A stretch of 64,000 nucleotides of DNA from CAZKRL01 sp964555295. Its GTDB lineage: Bacteria; Bacteroidota; Bacteroidia; Flavobacteriales_D; Sanyastnellaceae. Numbering within the stretch: position 1 is the first letter of the stretch; each line of letters starts with the position of its first letter. Both the position numbers and the translations under genes were made by a program. The DNA lies in assembly GCA_964555295.1 (NCBI GenBank), contig CAZKRL010000004.1, positions 1 to 64,000 on the forward strand, in the 5' to 3' direction. The notes under the pieces are model-generated. The model saw nothing but the letters and a program-made list of their open reading frames with translations. It was not told where the DNA came from and ran no database searches. Of this stretch, positions 8,573 through 17,508 are shown in pieces.

Positions 8573-9718
8573 ATGGAAACCATTGTGCGCACATCGTTCA
8601 TTCCACCTCGTTTTCTGGAGGATTTGTATGCCCATGAAATTGGAGATACAACGATGTATTCATACAAGACCTTACGCGATAAGATATTCAGCTATTTCAT
8701 TTTTGAGTTTGATTACTTCTCGCACTATTGCAATGCGGGCGGCAGATATCGGGTAGAAGAAATCATTGTGAATGATACTGTCTTACAGCGCAAATGGGCG
8801 AGTGAAATCGGTATGAAGGAATCTGCCAGTGAGAAAGAAATCTTCGATGAACAATTGCGTGTGTTCAAGCCGGCAATCATCATGGATACCAACAATTTCT
8901 TCATGCGCAATTCAGCCGAAGAGTATAAAAGGAAATTCGGAGTGAAAGTAATCATGGCCTGGGATGGTTACACGGGTAACAGATTTGATCGACAGTCGAA
9001 AGGGGTTGACCTGGTGCTCACTTGTGTGGATGATATCAAGAATGCATACACCGCTCTGGGGTATCGTTGTGACATATTGCCCTTCGCTTTCGATACGAGG
9101 GTTTTTGAGTCGCTGCGTCATGAAATATCGGTGAAGGAGAATGTATGTTTCTCTGGTACGATCTCCGATAATGTGCACCAAGACCGCAAAGAGTTGCTGA
9201 TGAAAATGATCCGAAGTGACATTCCATTCGAAATGTATATCAGCAATATTGGCCAGGGCTTGCATCTTGTGAGCAGGGCGCAGCTGAGGGCGTTGAAAGA
9301 TTTTCGTTTCAAGGATTATTTTGACTACATCACACTTCAACAATACAATCTCGGCGGGGTATACGGAAGGGGTATGTTCAAGACGCTTGGCTCAAGTCGC
9401 ATTCAGCTCAATAGTCACGGTGATAAAATTGTTCAGGCGGGTAATATGCGGCTATTCGAGGCCACGGGCATGGGCACTTTGCTGCTCACCGACTGGAAGA
9501 GCAATTTGTCGGAAATTTTCACTCCGGATGAGGAAATTGTTACCTATGCAAGTGCTCAAGAGGCCATTGACAAGGCGCGGTATTTTTTGCAGCACCCTGC
9601 TGAGGCGGAGGCCATTGCGAAACGCGGTCAAGAGCGCACGATGAAAGAATATTCGGCCGAAGTGCGTATGAATAAATTTCAGGCGTTCTGCGATGTGCTG
9701 CTCACCAACGCTATGTAG
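8573..9718 (+). CDS. CgeB-like glycosyltransferase (GT group 1-type C-terminal domain)
   Basis: Cytoplasmic GT-B-fold transferase of 381 residues, predicted to add a sugar during surface-polysaccharide synthesis. The C-terminal domain carries the donor-binding pattern NMRLFEATGMGTLLLTDWKS followed by LSEIFTPDEEIVTY, typical of CgeB/Glyco_trans_1_2 proteins. No membrane segment is seen. It heads a same-strand four-gene cassette to 12419 with a methyltransferase, an acetyltransferase and a GH99-like protein. Donor and acceptor are not predictable. Confidence 0.8.
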   Translation: METIVRTSFIPPRFLEDLYAHEIGDTTMYSYKTLRDKIFSYFIFEFDYFSHYCNAGGRYRVEEIIVNDTVLQRKWASEIGMKESASEKEIFDEQLRVFKPAIIMDTNNFFMRNSAEEYKRKFGVKVIMAWDGYTGNRFDRQSKGVDLVLTCVDDIKNAYTALGYRCDILPFAFDTRVFESLRHEISVKENVCFSGTISDNVHQDRKELLMKMIRSDIPFEMYISNIGQGLHLVSRAQLRALKDFRFKDYFDYITLQQYNLGGVYGRGMFKTLGSSRIQLNSHGDKIVQAGNMRLFEATGMGTLLLTDWKSNLSEIFTPDEEIVTYASAQEAIDKARYFLQHPAEAEAIAKRGQERTMKEYSAEVRMNKFQAFCDVLLTNAM

Positions 9719-9754
9719 CAGGAGCAAGTCAACGCACTTATCCTTATGTTCTTC

Positions 9755-9762
9755 TACATTTG
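9755..9762 (+). promoter_or_regulatory. -7 box immediately before the FkbM gene
   Basis: TACATTTG, an exact TAnnTTTG match, ends five bases before the ATG at 9768. If active, transcription would start at or next to the start codon, giving the three downstream glycan genes their own promoter. Confidence 0.35.
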
Positions 9763-9767
9763 CGGCC

Positions 9768-10661
9768 ATGATTACTGCTGCCTATCGCACCCTTCTTCCG
9801 GCAAGTTTCAGAGATTGGCTCTACAAAGCATTTGTTGGTGAGGTGGTTTTTTTCTTCCGGAATTTCAGGTTGCATGTGCGCAGCAAATTCACTTTTCTTT
9901 TCTATCCCTTTCTACCAAAGAATGAGTTGAACAAGGCACTGGCATTTATGGGGCGACATGGATTGACTTCTTATCCGGCGTCGTACATGCTCAAATACAA
10001 AAACATGTCAGTGGATCTGATCCGGGATGAAGAGTTACATCTCGAGTATTGTTGGCACAATGGCAGGAAACTTTATTTTACTGATGCCTTTGATCGCGAT
10101 CGAATCATTCGTTTGTACAGAAGTCTTGTCACTGAGCAAGATGTCAATAGCGCCCATCGCTATATTACCCATGCAGAGTGTATGAAGGATGTTACCTTGC
10201 TTGATGTTGGCTCTGCTGAAGGTATTTTTTCATTAGATCATATTGAGGATGTGAAGCACGTGTATCTGTTTGAGGCAGAGCCCTACTGGATCAAAGCATT
10301 GGAAGCAACCTTTGCGCCATGGAAGCACAAGGTAACGATCATCAAGAAGTATATCGGCAGCACAGATAAGGAGGGGTATACCACCATCGATGAGTTTATG
10401 AAAGACAAAACTTTCGAAAAATTATTCATCAAGATGGATATTGAAGGTGCCGAATGGGAGGCGTTGCAGGGAGCGCAAAAGACATTGGGCATGCAAGCCA
10501 ATATTCAGCTGGCGGTATGCACCTATCACCGCTTGGGTGATCCTGAAAAGTTCAATGAATTCCTGGGCCGAAATCATTTCACAACTTCGTTTTCTGAGGG
10601 ATTTTTATTCTGGGGCAGAAGACTCAGTAAGGCAGTTATCAGAGGAGAAAAGAACGCATGA
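9768..10661 (+). CDS. FkbM family methyltransferase
   Basis: SAM-dependent methyltransferase of the FkbM type, usually modifying a sugar or lipid hydroxyl. Class I motifs are visible: DVGSAEGIFSLDHI (SAM-binding motif I), HVYLFEAEP (acidic motif II) and the FkbM-characteristic KMDIEGAEWEALQGA. The 297-residue length is normal. The ATG at 9768 follows the glycosyltransferase by 49 bases; a longer reading from 9693 would overlap that gene and was rejected. Its stop overlaps the acetyltransferase ATG by four bases. Confidence 0.88.
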   Translation: MITAAYRTLLPASFRDWLYKAFVGEVVFFFRNFRLHVRSKFTFLFYPFLPKNELNKALAFMGRHGLTSYPASYMLKYKNMSVDLIRDEELHLEYCWHNGRKLYFTDAFDRDRIIRLYRSLVTEQDVNSAHRYITHAECMKDVTLLDVGSAEGIFSLDHIEDVKHVYLFEAEPYWIKALEATFAPWKHKVTIIKKYIGSTDKEGYTTIDEFMKDKTFEKLFIKMDIEGAEWEALQGAQKTLGMQANIQLAVCTYHRLGDPEKFNEFLGRNHFTTSFSEGFLFWGRRLSKAVIRGEKNA

Positions 10662-11338
10662 TGAACTGGCTCTATCGTTTGCCCCTGATCCGATCGTTTG
10701 TGCGACAAATATCCATGAACCGATTTCGAAAAAAATGGAGAGCATTGAATGCACATAATCAAACGGTTGTGGGCCCGCGTTCATTCCCTATACATAATGT
10801 AAAAGTGGGTAGGATGACCTACGGTATGATTCATGTGCAAAGCTTGTTTGAGCAACAAAATGAATTTCTTGAGATTGGAAATTTTGTATCGATCGCGCCC
10901 GATGTGCTTTTTATGTTGGGAGTGAATCACCAGATGAAAACGTTTACCACCTTTCCCCTTTATAGCCGCTATGTTGAGCGAGATCCGAAAGACGCTCTGG
11001 TTCGGGGTAAAATTAAAGTCGAAGATGAAGTTTGGATTGGTACCAATGCTATGATTTTCTCAGGCGTAACGATTGGCAGAGGTGCAATCATCGCTGCCGG
11101 TGCAATTGTGACCAAGGATGTGCCTCCCTTCGCCATCGTTGGGGGCAACCCGGCAAAATTGATACGCTACAAACTCTCTGATGAAATCATTCAGGTGATT
11201 TCCGATATACGTTTATCGGATATGTCTGATGAAGAAATTGTTGCATGTATGCCTCTCTTCTACCAAGAAATTCATACGTTGGAAGCCGCGGTGGAATGGA
11301 AAAAAATGATTCAGAATAAATTGAGACGCGATGCCTAG
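10658..11338 (+). CDS. CatB-like hexapeptide-repeat O-acetyltransferase
   Basis: Left-handed beta-helix acyltransferase of 226 residues, predicted to transfer acetyl from acetyl-CoA to a hydroxyl of the glycan made by this cassette. Hexapeptide repeats run from IGNFVSIAPDVLFMLGVNH through VWIGTNAMIFSGVTIGRGA and the end pattern VGGNPAKLIR. The His in GVNH is the likely catalytic base, as in the xenobiotic acetyltransferase family. The start overlaps the FkbM stop (ATGA); a second ATG follows directly at 10661. The stop overlaps the next gene by eight bases. Confidence 0.88.
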   Translation: MMNWLYRLPLIRSFVRQISMNRFRKKWRALNAHNQTVVGPRSFPIHNVKVGRMTYGMIHVQSLFEQQNEFLEIGNFVSIAPDVLFMLGVNHQMKTFTTFPLYSRYVERDPKDALVRGKIKVEDEVWIGTNAMIFSGVTIGRGAIIAAGAIVTKDVPPFAIVGGNPAKLIRYKLSDEIIQVISDIRLSDMSDEEIVACMPLFYQEIHTLEAAVEWKKMIQNKLRRDA

Positions 11339-12419
11339 AATACTTGGTATATATCTGCCTCAGTTTCATCCCATACCTGAAAATGACAAGTGGTGGGGGA
11401 AAGGATTTACAGAGTGGACCAACGTTGGTAAGGCCAAGCCCTTGTTTCGCGGACATTATCAACCGCGCGTGCCTGCAGATTTGGGGTATTACGATTTACG
11501 TTTGCCCGAAGCACGCGAAGCGCAGGCACAGTTGGCCGCTGAATATGGCGTGGAGGGTTTCTGTTATTGGCACTATTACTTCGGTGATGGCCGCCGCTTG
11601 TTGGAGCGCCCTTTTGAGGAAGTGCTGAAGTCCGGGCGACCTGATTTTCCGTTTTGTCTTGCATGGGCCAACCATAGCTGGAAGGATAAACAGTTCAATA
11701 AGCAGGGCGGTGACAAAATTTTGATTGAACAGAAGTATGGTGGTGTGAAAGATTACATTGAGCATTTCAATTTGCTCTTACCTGCCTTTAAAGATCGGCG
11801 CTACATTCGTGTCAACGGTAAACCCTTGTTCATGATTTATCAGCCCAAGGATATCCCCGATCTTCCCGTTTTTCTGAGTACCTGGCAGGAACATGCACGT
11901 ATGCATGGATTGGAAGGGATTCATTTTGTTGGCAATACGCATGATCTCCGCGACATAGAAGTATTCAGGAATTCTGGTTTTGATGCTGTGGCACCGGTTC
12001 GACTTTTTCACGTTTTCAAGATGCGTTTTTCTCTGTTGGCAAGAGCTTATGCCAAATTCATGCGTATCGTGTTTAAGCGGGGAAGACTCCTAGACTATGA
12101 ACAATGCGCGCAGTACTTTCACGGTGAAGAAGATCAACTCAATCATTGTTACCCTAGCATTTTTCCCAACTGGGATCATTCGCCGCGTTCGGGAAGGCAC
12201 GGACATATTCTGCACAACTCTCATCCCGCAGCGTTCAAAAAACATGTTACACAAGTGTTGGATTGCGTAAAAGAAAAGCCCGCGGATGAGCAAATTATTT
12301 TCATCAGATCCTGGAATGAATGGGCAGAGGGTAACTATATGGAACCCGATTTGAAATTCGGACGGGGATATCTTGAGGCATTGAAAGAGGCCCTTGAATC
12401 CGTAAGCCGAGAAAGTTGA
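11331..12419 (+). CDS. WbsX/GH99-like glycan biosynthesis protein
   Basis: Member of the WbsX family (glycoside hydrolase family 99-like domain), found in O-antigen and capsule clusters. The start MPRILGIYLPQFHPIPEND with WWGKGFTEWTNV is the family hallmark, followed by FCYWHYYF, FCLAWANHSW, and RSWNEWAEGNYMEPD near the C-terminus. It is annotated variously as glycosyltransferase or endo-mannanase-like; no signal peptide is seen, which favours a cytoplasmic biosynthetic role. Length 362 is full. It is the last gene of the cassette; 109 bases follow before the next small gene. Confidence 0.88.
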   Translation: MPRILGIYLPQFHPIPENDKWWGKGFTEWTNVGKAKPLFRGHYQPRVPADLGYYDLRLPEAREAQAQLAAEYGVEGFCYWHYYFGDGRRLLERPFEEVLKSGRPDFPFCLAWANHSWKDKQFNKQGGDKILIEQKYGGVKDYIEHFNLLLPAFKDRRYIRVNGKPLFMIYQPKDIPDLPVFLSTWQEHARMHGLEGIHFVGNTHDLRDIEVFRNSGFDAVAPVRLFHVFKMRFSLLARAYAKFMRIVFKRGRLLDYEQCAQYFHGEEDQLNHCYPSIFPNWDHSPRSGRHGHILHNSHPAAFKKHVTQVLDCVKEKPADEQIIFIRSWNEWAEGNYMEPDLKFGRGYLEALKEALESVSRES

Positions 12420-12528
12420 CGGCATCCTATTTTACTAGCGTTTTGAATCAGTCGCATGGTTCAAAATAAGCAACTGAAAATTTGATGCTGAGAGAGTATC
12501 TTGCGAAATGAATTTTCAAATTTGAAGT

Positions 12529-12705
12529 ATGAAAAAAATTGCTTTCGTATCAGGTGCGCTATCATTTTCGCTGGTAATAATAGGAGTACTTTTCAAGATT
12601 CAGCATTGGCCGGGTGCAAGCATCCTTTTGGTACTCGGTCTTTGTATCAACGCATTAATTTTTATTCCGAGTATTGCTAAAGTATTGTACGACAAACTCA
12701 AATAA
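12529..12705 (+). CDS. Small GldL-like two-helix membrane protein
   Basis: A 58-residue reading frame with two predicted membrane helices: IAFVSGALSFSLVIIGVLF and ASILLVLGLCINALIFIPS. The loop between them, FKIQHWPGA, is very like the hallmark of the GldL gliding/T9SS motor protein (FKxxHWPGA), but the long cytoplasmic part of GldL is missing. Similar stand-alone proteins occur in Bacteroidota. The amino-acid pattern supports a real gene; function is unknown. It lies alone between the glycan cassette and dnaE. Confidence 0.7.
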   Translation: MKKIAFVSGALSFSLVIIGVLFKIQHWPGASILLVLGLCINALIFIPSIAKVLYDKLK

Positions 12706-12890
12706 AGTAATCGCACTTTTCGATGGAGTGCCATTCAATTTGCAGTGCGATGAATAGCGATTGAATGGCTTAGTTTCCGGTTATGTGTTCTATAGTCTGA
12801 GTATAAATCACGACTGGTGTGATACGGAATAAATGTCAACTATTATGGCCATTTTCTCTTTCCATACAATTCCATAACATTAAATGGTTT

Positions 12891-12899
12891 TTATCCACA
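12891..12899 (+). promoter_or_regulatory. Single consensus DnaA-box sequence upstream of dnaE
   Basis: TTATCCACA, an exact match to the DnaA-box consensus, 54 bases before the dnaE ATG. No second box is visible nearby, so this is not an origin. It could tie dnaE expression to DnaA, or be chance: an exact 9-mer is expected roughly once in 64 kb on two strands. Confidence 0.25.
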
Positions 12900-12906
12900 A
12901 TCACTG

Positions 12907-12933
12907 TTGCTGCTTTTAGGGAGGATAAATTTG
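12907..12933 (+). promoter_or_regulatory. Putative dnaE promoter
   Basis: TTG (12907-12909), 16-base spacer, TAAATTTG (12926-12933). The -7 box is an exact TAnnTTTG match; the spacer is one base below the usual range. The ATG lies 19 bases downstream. Confidence 0.45.
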
Positions 12934-12952
12934 ATTCCCCAAATCTCTTTTC

Positions 12953-15900
12953 ATGTTCCTTCTCTTCGATACTGAAACCACCGGCCTGCCCAAAAACTGG
13001 AATGCACCGCTCACGGATTTCGATAACTGGCCACGCGTGGTACAAATCGCATGGCAGCTTCACGGCCTGCAAGGGAATCTCATTCACCACGGAAATGTTA
13101 TCGTTCGGCCCGAAGGTTTTACCATTCCCTACAATGCAGAAAAAATTCACGGAATTTCAACTCAACGCGCCTTGCAAGAAGGTGTTCCGCTTGCTGATGC
13201 ACTCTCACAATTCGCAGGCGCTTTAGCAAAATGTCAATATGCCGTTGGTCATAACATCGACTACGACCTTAGTGTGCTGGGGTGCGAATTTTTGCGAGCA
13301 ACAGGCAGCAATCCTTTCCCCGCTTTCAAACATCTCGACACGAAGGAATTATCGACTGATTTCTGTGCATTGCCCGGGGGTAAGGGCGGAAAATTCAAAT
13401 GGCCGTCGCTCTCAGAATTGCATCTCAAATTATTCGGAACCAAGTTCGATGAAGCGCATGACGCTGCCTATGATATAGACGCTACTGCCAAGTGTTTTTT
13501 TGCATTGTGTGCCCAAAACCTGGTTCCACTTCCCGATACGCAACAAAATCTCACGTCAATAAATTATGAGCGTCCGGATTTAGCTTCCTCCAATTTTACG
13601 CATGGTAAGAGCGTTGAAGAAAGTCAGCCAAAAGGCGCCGATCATGTTGATGCATCCGCAGCGCTAAATCCTGCCGCGAAGTCTTTCGTGCATTTGCATG
13701 TACATAGTCAGTATAGTGTTGCAATCATGCAAAGCACAGCAGAAGTGGCTTCAATCGTAGCGCATGCAGCAGCTTCAGGCACTGATGAGTTTCCTCCTGC
13801 AATTGCGCTCACTGATCACGGCAATATGATGGCAGCGTTTCAATTTGTGGCCGAATGTCAAAAGCAAAAGGTGAAGGCCATTGTGGGATGTGAAGTAAAT
13901 CTCTGTCGTGATATGCACGACAAGACTCATCAGGACAACGGGTTTCAAATCCCTTTGCTCGCAATGAACAAAAAAGGTTATCACAACCTTGCGATGCTCA
14001 GCTCGCTCGCTCATACCCAAGGCCAGTATTATGTTCCGCGCATTGATCGAAATACCTTGTTAGAGTTCAAAGACGATATCATCGCACTCAGCGGTGGTCT
14101 CTTCGGTGAGGTGGCATTCAAAATCTTGAATGAAGGCGAGGAGAAGGCCGAAGAGGCATTGCTCTGGTGGCACGAGCATTTCGGTGATCGGTTTTATGTG
14201 GAGTTGATGCGTCACGGTTTGGATGAAGAGCAGCATGTGAATCGTGTGTTGCTCGATCTCTGCGCGAAACACAACATTCGTTTTATCGCCAGCAATTCTT
14301 CTTACTACACACAAATGAGCGATAGCAAAGCACAAGATGCGCTGGTGTGTGTGCGTGAAGGTGAGTTTTTATCACGTCCCCGTAAGTATATCGGTAAGCG
14401 AGGCCGCGACTATCGTTTCGGCCTGCCCAATGATGAATACTATCTGAAATCCGGAGCTGAGATGTACAATTTGTTTCAGGATCTTCCGGAGGCAATTTTA
14501 GAAACCCGTCGACTCGCCGACCGATGTGAGAGCTATTCACTTAAACGCGATGTGCTATTGCCGAAGTTTGAAATTCCGGCGGAGTTTCTGGATGCGCAAG
14601 ATGAACAGGATGGCGGCAAACGTGGAGAGAATCAATACTTGCGTCACCTTACCTACGAAGGCGCAGCGAAGCGATATAAAGAAATTCATGATGAGCTGCG
14701 TGAGCGTCTGGATTTTGAATTGGCCACTATCGCGAATACGGGCTATCCGGGCTATTTCTTGATTGTTCAGGATTTCTGCAACAAGGCACGCGAGATGGGT
14801 GTAAGTGTTGGACCGGGCAGGGGTAGTGCTGCCGGCAGCGCAGTTGCGTATTGTACCGGAATTACCAATGTTGACCCCATTCGTTACAATCTGCTTTTCG
14901 AGCGTTTTCTCAATCCGGAGCGCGTGAGTTTGCCCGATATCGATGTGGACTTTGATGATGAAGGTCGGGATAAAGTCATTGAATATGTGCGTGATAAATA
15001 CGGACGTGACACTGTAGCGCAAATCATCACCTACGGCACTATGCGCGGCAAGTCGGCGATACGTGATGCGGGCCGCGTGACAGAATATCCGTTGCAGGAG
15101 ACCGACCGGTTGGCGAAGATCATGCCCGATAATCAGAACCTGCGTGAACTGCTTCAGTGGGACGATAAAACATTGCAACAGAAGGTCAGCCGCGATGATC
15201 TCGCACAGGCCAAAAGGATTCGTGAAATTGCGGCGCAAGATGGGCCTGAGGCCGAGGTGCTCAAACTTGCATCCGTGCTTGAGGGTTCGGTGCGAAACAC
15301 CGGCATTCATGCTTGTGGTGTCATCATCACCCCGGATCATATCACCAAATTCGTCCCTGTGGCTACGGCCAAAGACAGCGATATCGTTTGCACACAATTC
15401 GACAACGATGTTGTGGAAAGTGCGGGATTGCTGAAGATGGACTTCCTCGGACTCAAGACTCTATCGCTCATCAAGCACGCGGTGAAATTCATCAAAGAGC
15501 GACACCGTATTGATTTGGATATCGATGCGATACCGCTCGATGATGAGAAAACCTATCAATTGTTTCAGCGCGGACAAACCGTTGGGATTTTTCAATACGA
15601 GAGCGATGGTATGCAGAAGTATCTCAAAGAGCTCAAACCTACCACGTTCGATGATTTGATTGCGATGAACGCATTGTATCGTCCCGGACCACTGGAATAC
15701 ATCCCCGATTTCATCAAACGCAAAAACGGATTACAGAAAATTGAATACGACTTGCCCGCGATGGAGGAGTACCTCAAAGATACCTACGGCATCACCGTGT
15801 ATCAGGAGCAGGTGATGCTTCTTTCCCAGAAGCTAGCCGGTTTTACAAAAGGCGAGGCCGATGTTTTGCGCAAGGCCATGGGTAAGAAACAAAAGGACGT

Positions 15901-17248
15901 GCTCGACAAGATGAAGGGCAAGTTTTTGGATGGTGCAATATCGTTGGGACATCCTCAAGATAAGCTTGAGAAAATTTGGACCGACTGGGAAGCGTTTGCA
16001 AGTTATGCATTCAATAAATCGCACAGTACTTGCTACGCGTGGGTGGCTTATCAAACGGCCTATATCAAAGCGAATTATCCCTCAGAATACATGGCAGCGG
16101 TCTTGATGAACAATCAATCAGACCTTGAGAAACTCAGTGAAAAGATGCAAGACTGCCGCACGATGCAAATACCGGTGCAGGGTCCGGATGTAAATGAATC
16201 GGGCGCGGGCTTTACCGTGAATGATGCGGGCGCCATTCGTTTTGGTCTCGCGGCAATCAAGGGCATTGGTGAGTCGGCGGTGGCCAGTATTGTTGAAGAG
16301 CAGAAGCGGGGTAAGTTCAATGGCATATTTGATTTCATGTCGCGCATTGATGCGCGTGCTACCACCAAGCGCACCCTTGAGGGCCTTGCGTATGCGGGCG
16401 CGCTCGATGCGTTTGGTCTCGAGCGATCGGCTTACTTCGCGGTGAATCCGAAGGGTGAGACTTTCGTTGATGCGCTGATTCGATATGCCAATGCGATGCG
16501 TGAATCCAAGAACTCCTCTCAGTTTTCGATGTTTGGAGATCTTGATGGAGCGGCGATTCAGAAGCCCAATATTCCTCCATCTGCGCCATGGGACACGATG
16601 ACGCAGTTGAGCAAAGAGAAAGAAGTTGTAGGTATGTTTATCAGCGGTCATCCGCTGGATGATTTCAAAGAAGAGATCAAGTCATTCTGTACTCGCGGAG
16701 GGTTGAATTTGTTGGAGAATTTGACGAAGATCAATGGTCGTGAATTGCGTCTTGCGGGCATCGTTACAACCTTTCAGGAGCGCGTATCCAAGAACAATAA
16801 ACCCTATGGTATTTTCAAGCTTGAGGACTATGAAACATCGCGAGATTTTACCATGTTCGGGGAAGAGTATTTGAAATACCGCCATTTGTTGTCGGTATCA
16901 TCGAAAGTTTTTATCGTGGGTAAAGTCGCACCGCGAATGGGCAGAATGGGGGAGGAGCTGGAGTATCGTATTTCCCGCATTGAGCCATTGTTTGATGTGA
17001 TGGAAAAGCTGGGCAGATTTCTCGACTTGCGCGTATCGGTCGATAAGATCACCGCACAGATGATCGAAACACTTGAGCGCGCAATGAACAACGGCAAAGG
17101 CAAGGCGCAGTTGCGAATGCGGGTGGTTACTCCCACAGGTGAGTTTCAGCTCTCGTCGGAAACATTTCAAAAGCTTGAGCTCAACCCTGCGTCGCTCGAA
17201 ATTCTGGCGAGTATGCAAGATGTGAGCTATATGATATCTGAGAAGTGA
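12953..17248 (+). CDS. dnaE: DNA polymerase III alpha subunit with fused N-terminal proofreading exonuclease
   Basis: Replicative polymerase of 1431 residues. Residues 1-180 are a DEDDh exonuclease with all motifs: FDTETTGLP (Exo I), VGHNIDYDL (Exo II), HDAAYDIDA (Exo III). A PHP domain starts near 245 (FVHLHVHSQYS, ALTDHGN), but a usual metal-ligand segment reads SNSSYY, so the PHP site is probably inactive and proofreading comes from the fused domain. The polymerase core contains PDIDVDFDDEGRDKV, with catalytic Asps near 662-666, and the FNKSHSTCYA helix. An OB domain follows (LRLAGIVTTF). The exonuclease fusion is usual for Bacteroidota. Confidence 0.97.
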   Translation: MFLLFDTETTGLPKNWNAPLTDFDNWPRVVQIAWQLHGLQGNLIHHGNVIVRPEGFTIPYNAEKIHGISTQRALQEGVPLADALSQFAGALAKCQYAVGHNIDYDLSVLGCEFLRATGSNPFPAFKHLDTKELSTDFCALPGGKGGKFKWPSLSELHLKLFGTKFDEAHDAAYDIDATAKCFFALCAQNLVPLPDTQQNLTSINYERPDLASSNFTHGKSVEESQPKGADHVDASAALNPAAKSFVHLHVHSQYSVAIMQSTAEVASIVAHAAASGTDEFPPAIALTDHGNMMAAFQFVAECQKQKVKAIVGCEVNLCRDMHDKTHQDNGFQIPLLAMNKKGYHNLAMLSSLAHTQGQYYVPRIDRNTLLEFKDDIIALSGGLFGEVAFKILNEGEEKAEEALLWWHEHFGDRFYVELMRHGLDEEQHVNRVLLDLCAKHNIRFIASNSSYYTQMSDSKAQDALVCVREGEFLSRPRKYIGKRGRDYRFGLPNDEYYLKSGAEMYNLFQDLPEAILETRRLADRCESYSLKRDVLLPKFEIPAEFLDAQDEQDGGKRGENQYLRHLTYEGAAKRYKEIHDELRERLDFELATIANTGYPGYFLIVQDFCNKAREMGVSVGPGRGSAAGSAVAYCTGITNVDPIRYNLLFERFLNPERVSLPDIDVDFDDEGRDKVIEYVRDKYGRDTVAQIITYGTMRGKSAIRDAGRVTEYPLQETDRLAKIMPDNQNLRELLQWDDKTLQQKVSRDDLAQAKRIREIAAQDGPEAEVLKLASVLEGSVRNTGIHACGVIITPDHITKFVPVATAKDSDIVCTQFDNDVVESAGLLKMDFLGLKTLSLIKHAVKFIKERHRIDLDIDAIPLDDEKTYQLFQRGQTVGIFQYESDGMQKYLKELKPTTFDDLIAMNALYRPGPLEYIPDFIKRKNGLQKIEYDLPAMEEYLKDTYGITVYQEQVMLLSQKLAGFTKGEADVLRKAMGKKQKDVLDKMKGKFLDGAISLGHPQDKLEKIWTDWEAFASYAFNKSHSTCYAWVAYQTAYIKANYPSEYMAAVLMNNQSDLEKLSEKMQDCRTMQIPVQGPDVNESGAGFTVNDAGAIRFGLAAIKGIGESAVASIVEEQKRGKFNGIFDFMSRIDARATTKRTLEGLAYAGALDAFGLERSAYFAVNPKGETFVDALIRYANAMRESKNSSQFSMFGDLDGAAIQKPNIPPSAPWDTMTQLSKEKEVVGMFISGHPLDDFKEEIKSFCTRGGLNLLENLTKINGRELRLAGIVTTFQERVSKNNKPYGIFKLEDYETSRDFTMFGEEYLKYRHLLSVSSKVFIVGKVAPRMGRMGEELEYRISRIEPLFDVMEKLGRFLDLRVSVDKITAQMIETLERAMNNGKGKAQLRMRVVTPTGEFQLSSETFQKLELNPASLEILASMQDVSYMISEK

Positions 17249-17481
17249 TAACGAGTGATGATTACGTAAGTGCAATTGCGCGAATGTGTGGTGCTTGGCA
17301 AGTTTATGTGGGTTGCAGGAGCGAGGTTCATTAAATTCGATTTAGATTCATATAATTGCTTTTTGGGAGACTGGCGCATCCCACTGTCTCAACTACCGCT
17401 TATGCGACCACCTTCCTGTATACCTAGCAAGTAAGGTATATAGTTATGTAGCCGTCAGGCATGTAGGAGAGGCTTTTTCCA

Positions 17482-17489
17482 TACTTTCG
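17482..17489 (+). promoter_or_regulatory. -7 box of the SUMF1 surface-protein gene
   Basis: TACTTTCG, the TAnnTTCG variant seen repeatedly in this window, 19 bases before the ATG at 17509. The 260 bases between dnaE and this gene hold no other signal that I can name. Confidence 0.35.
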
Positions 17490-17508
17490 CAAAACACAAA
17501 CGCAGCCT

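Noticed and set aside
14555..15397. 280-codon open frame on the minus strand opposite dnaE
   Set aside because: It lies wholly antisense to highly conserved polymerase sequence, has no family resemblance, and is explained by codon bias of the sense gene.
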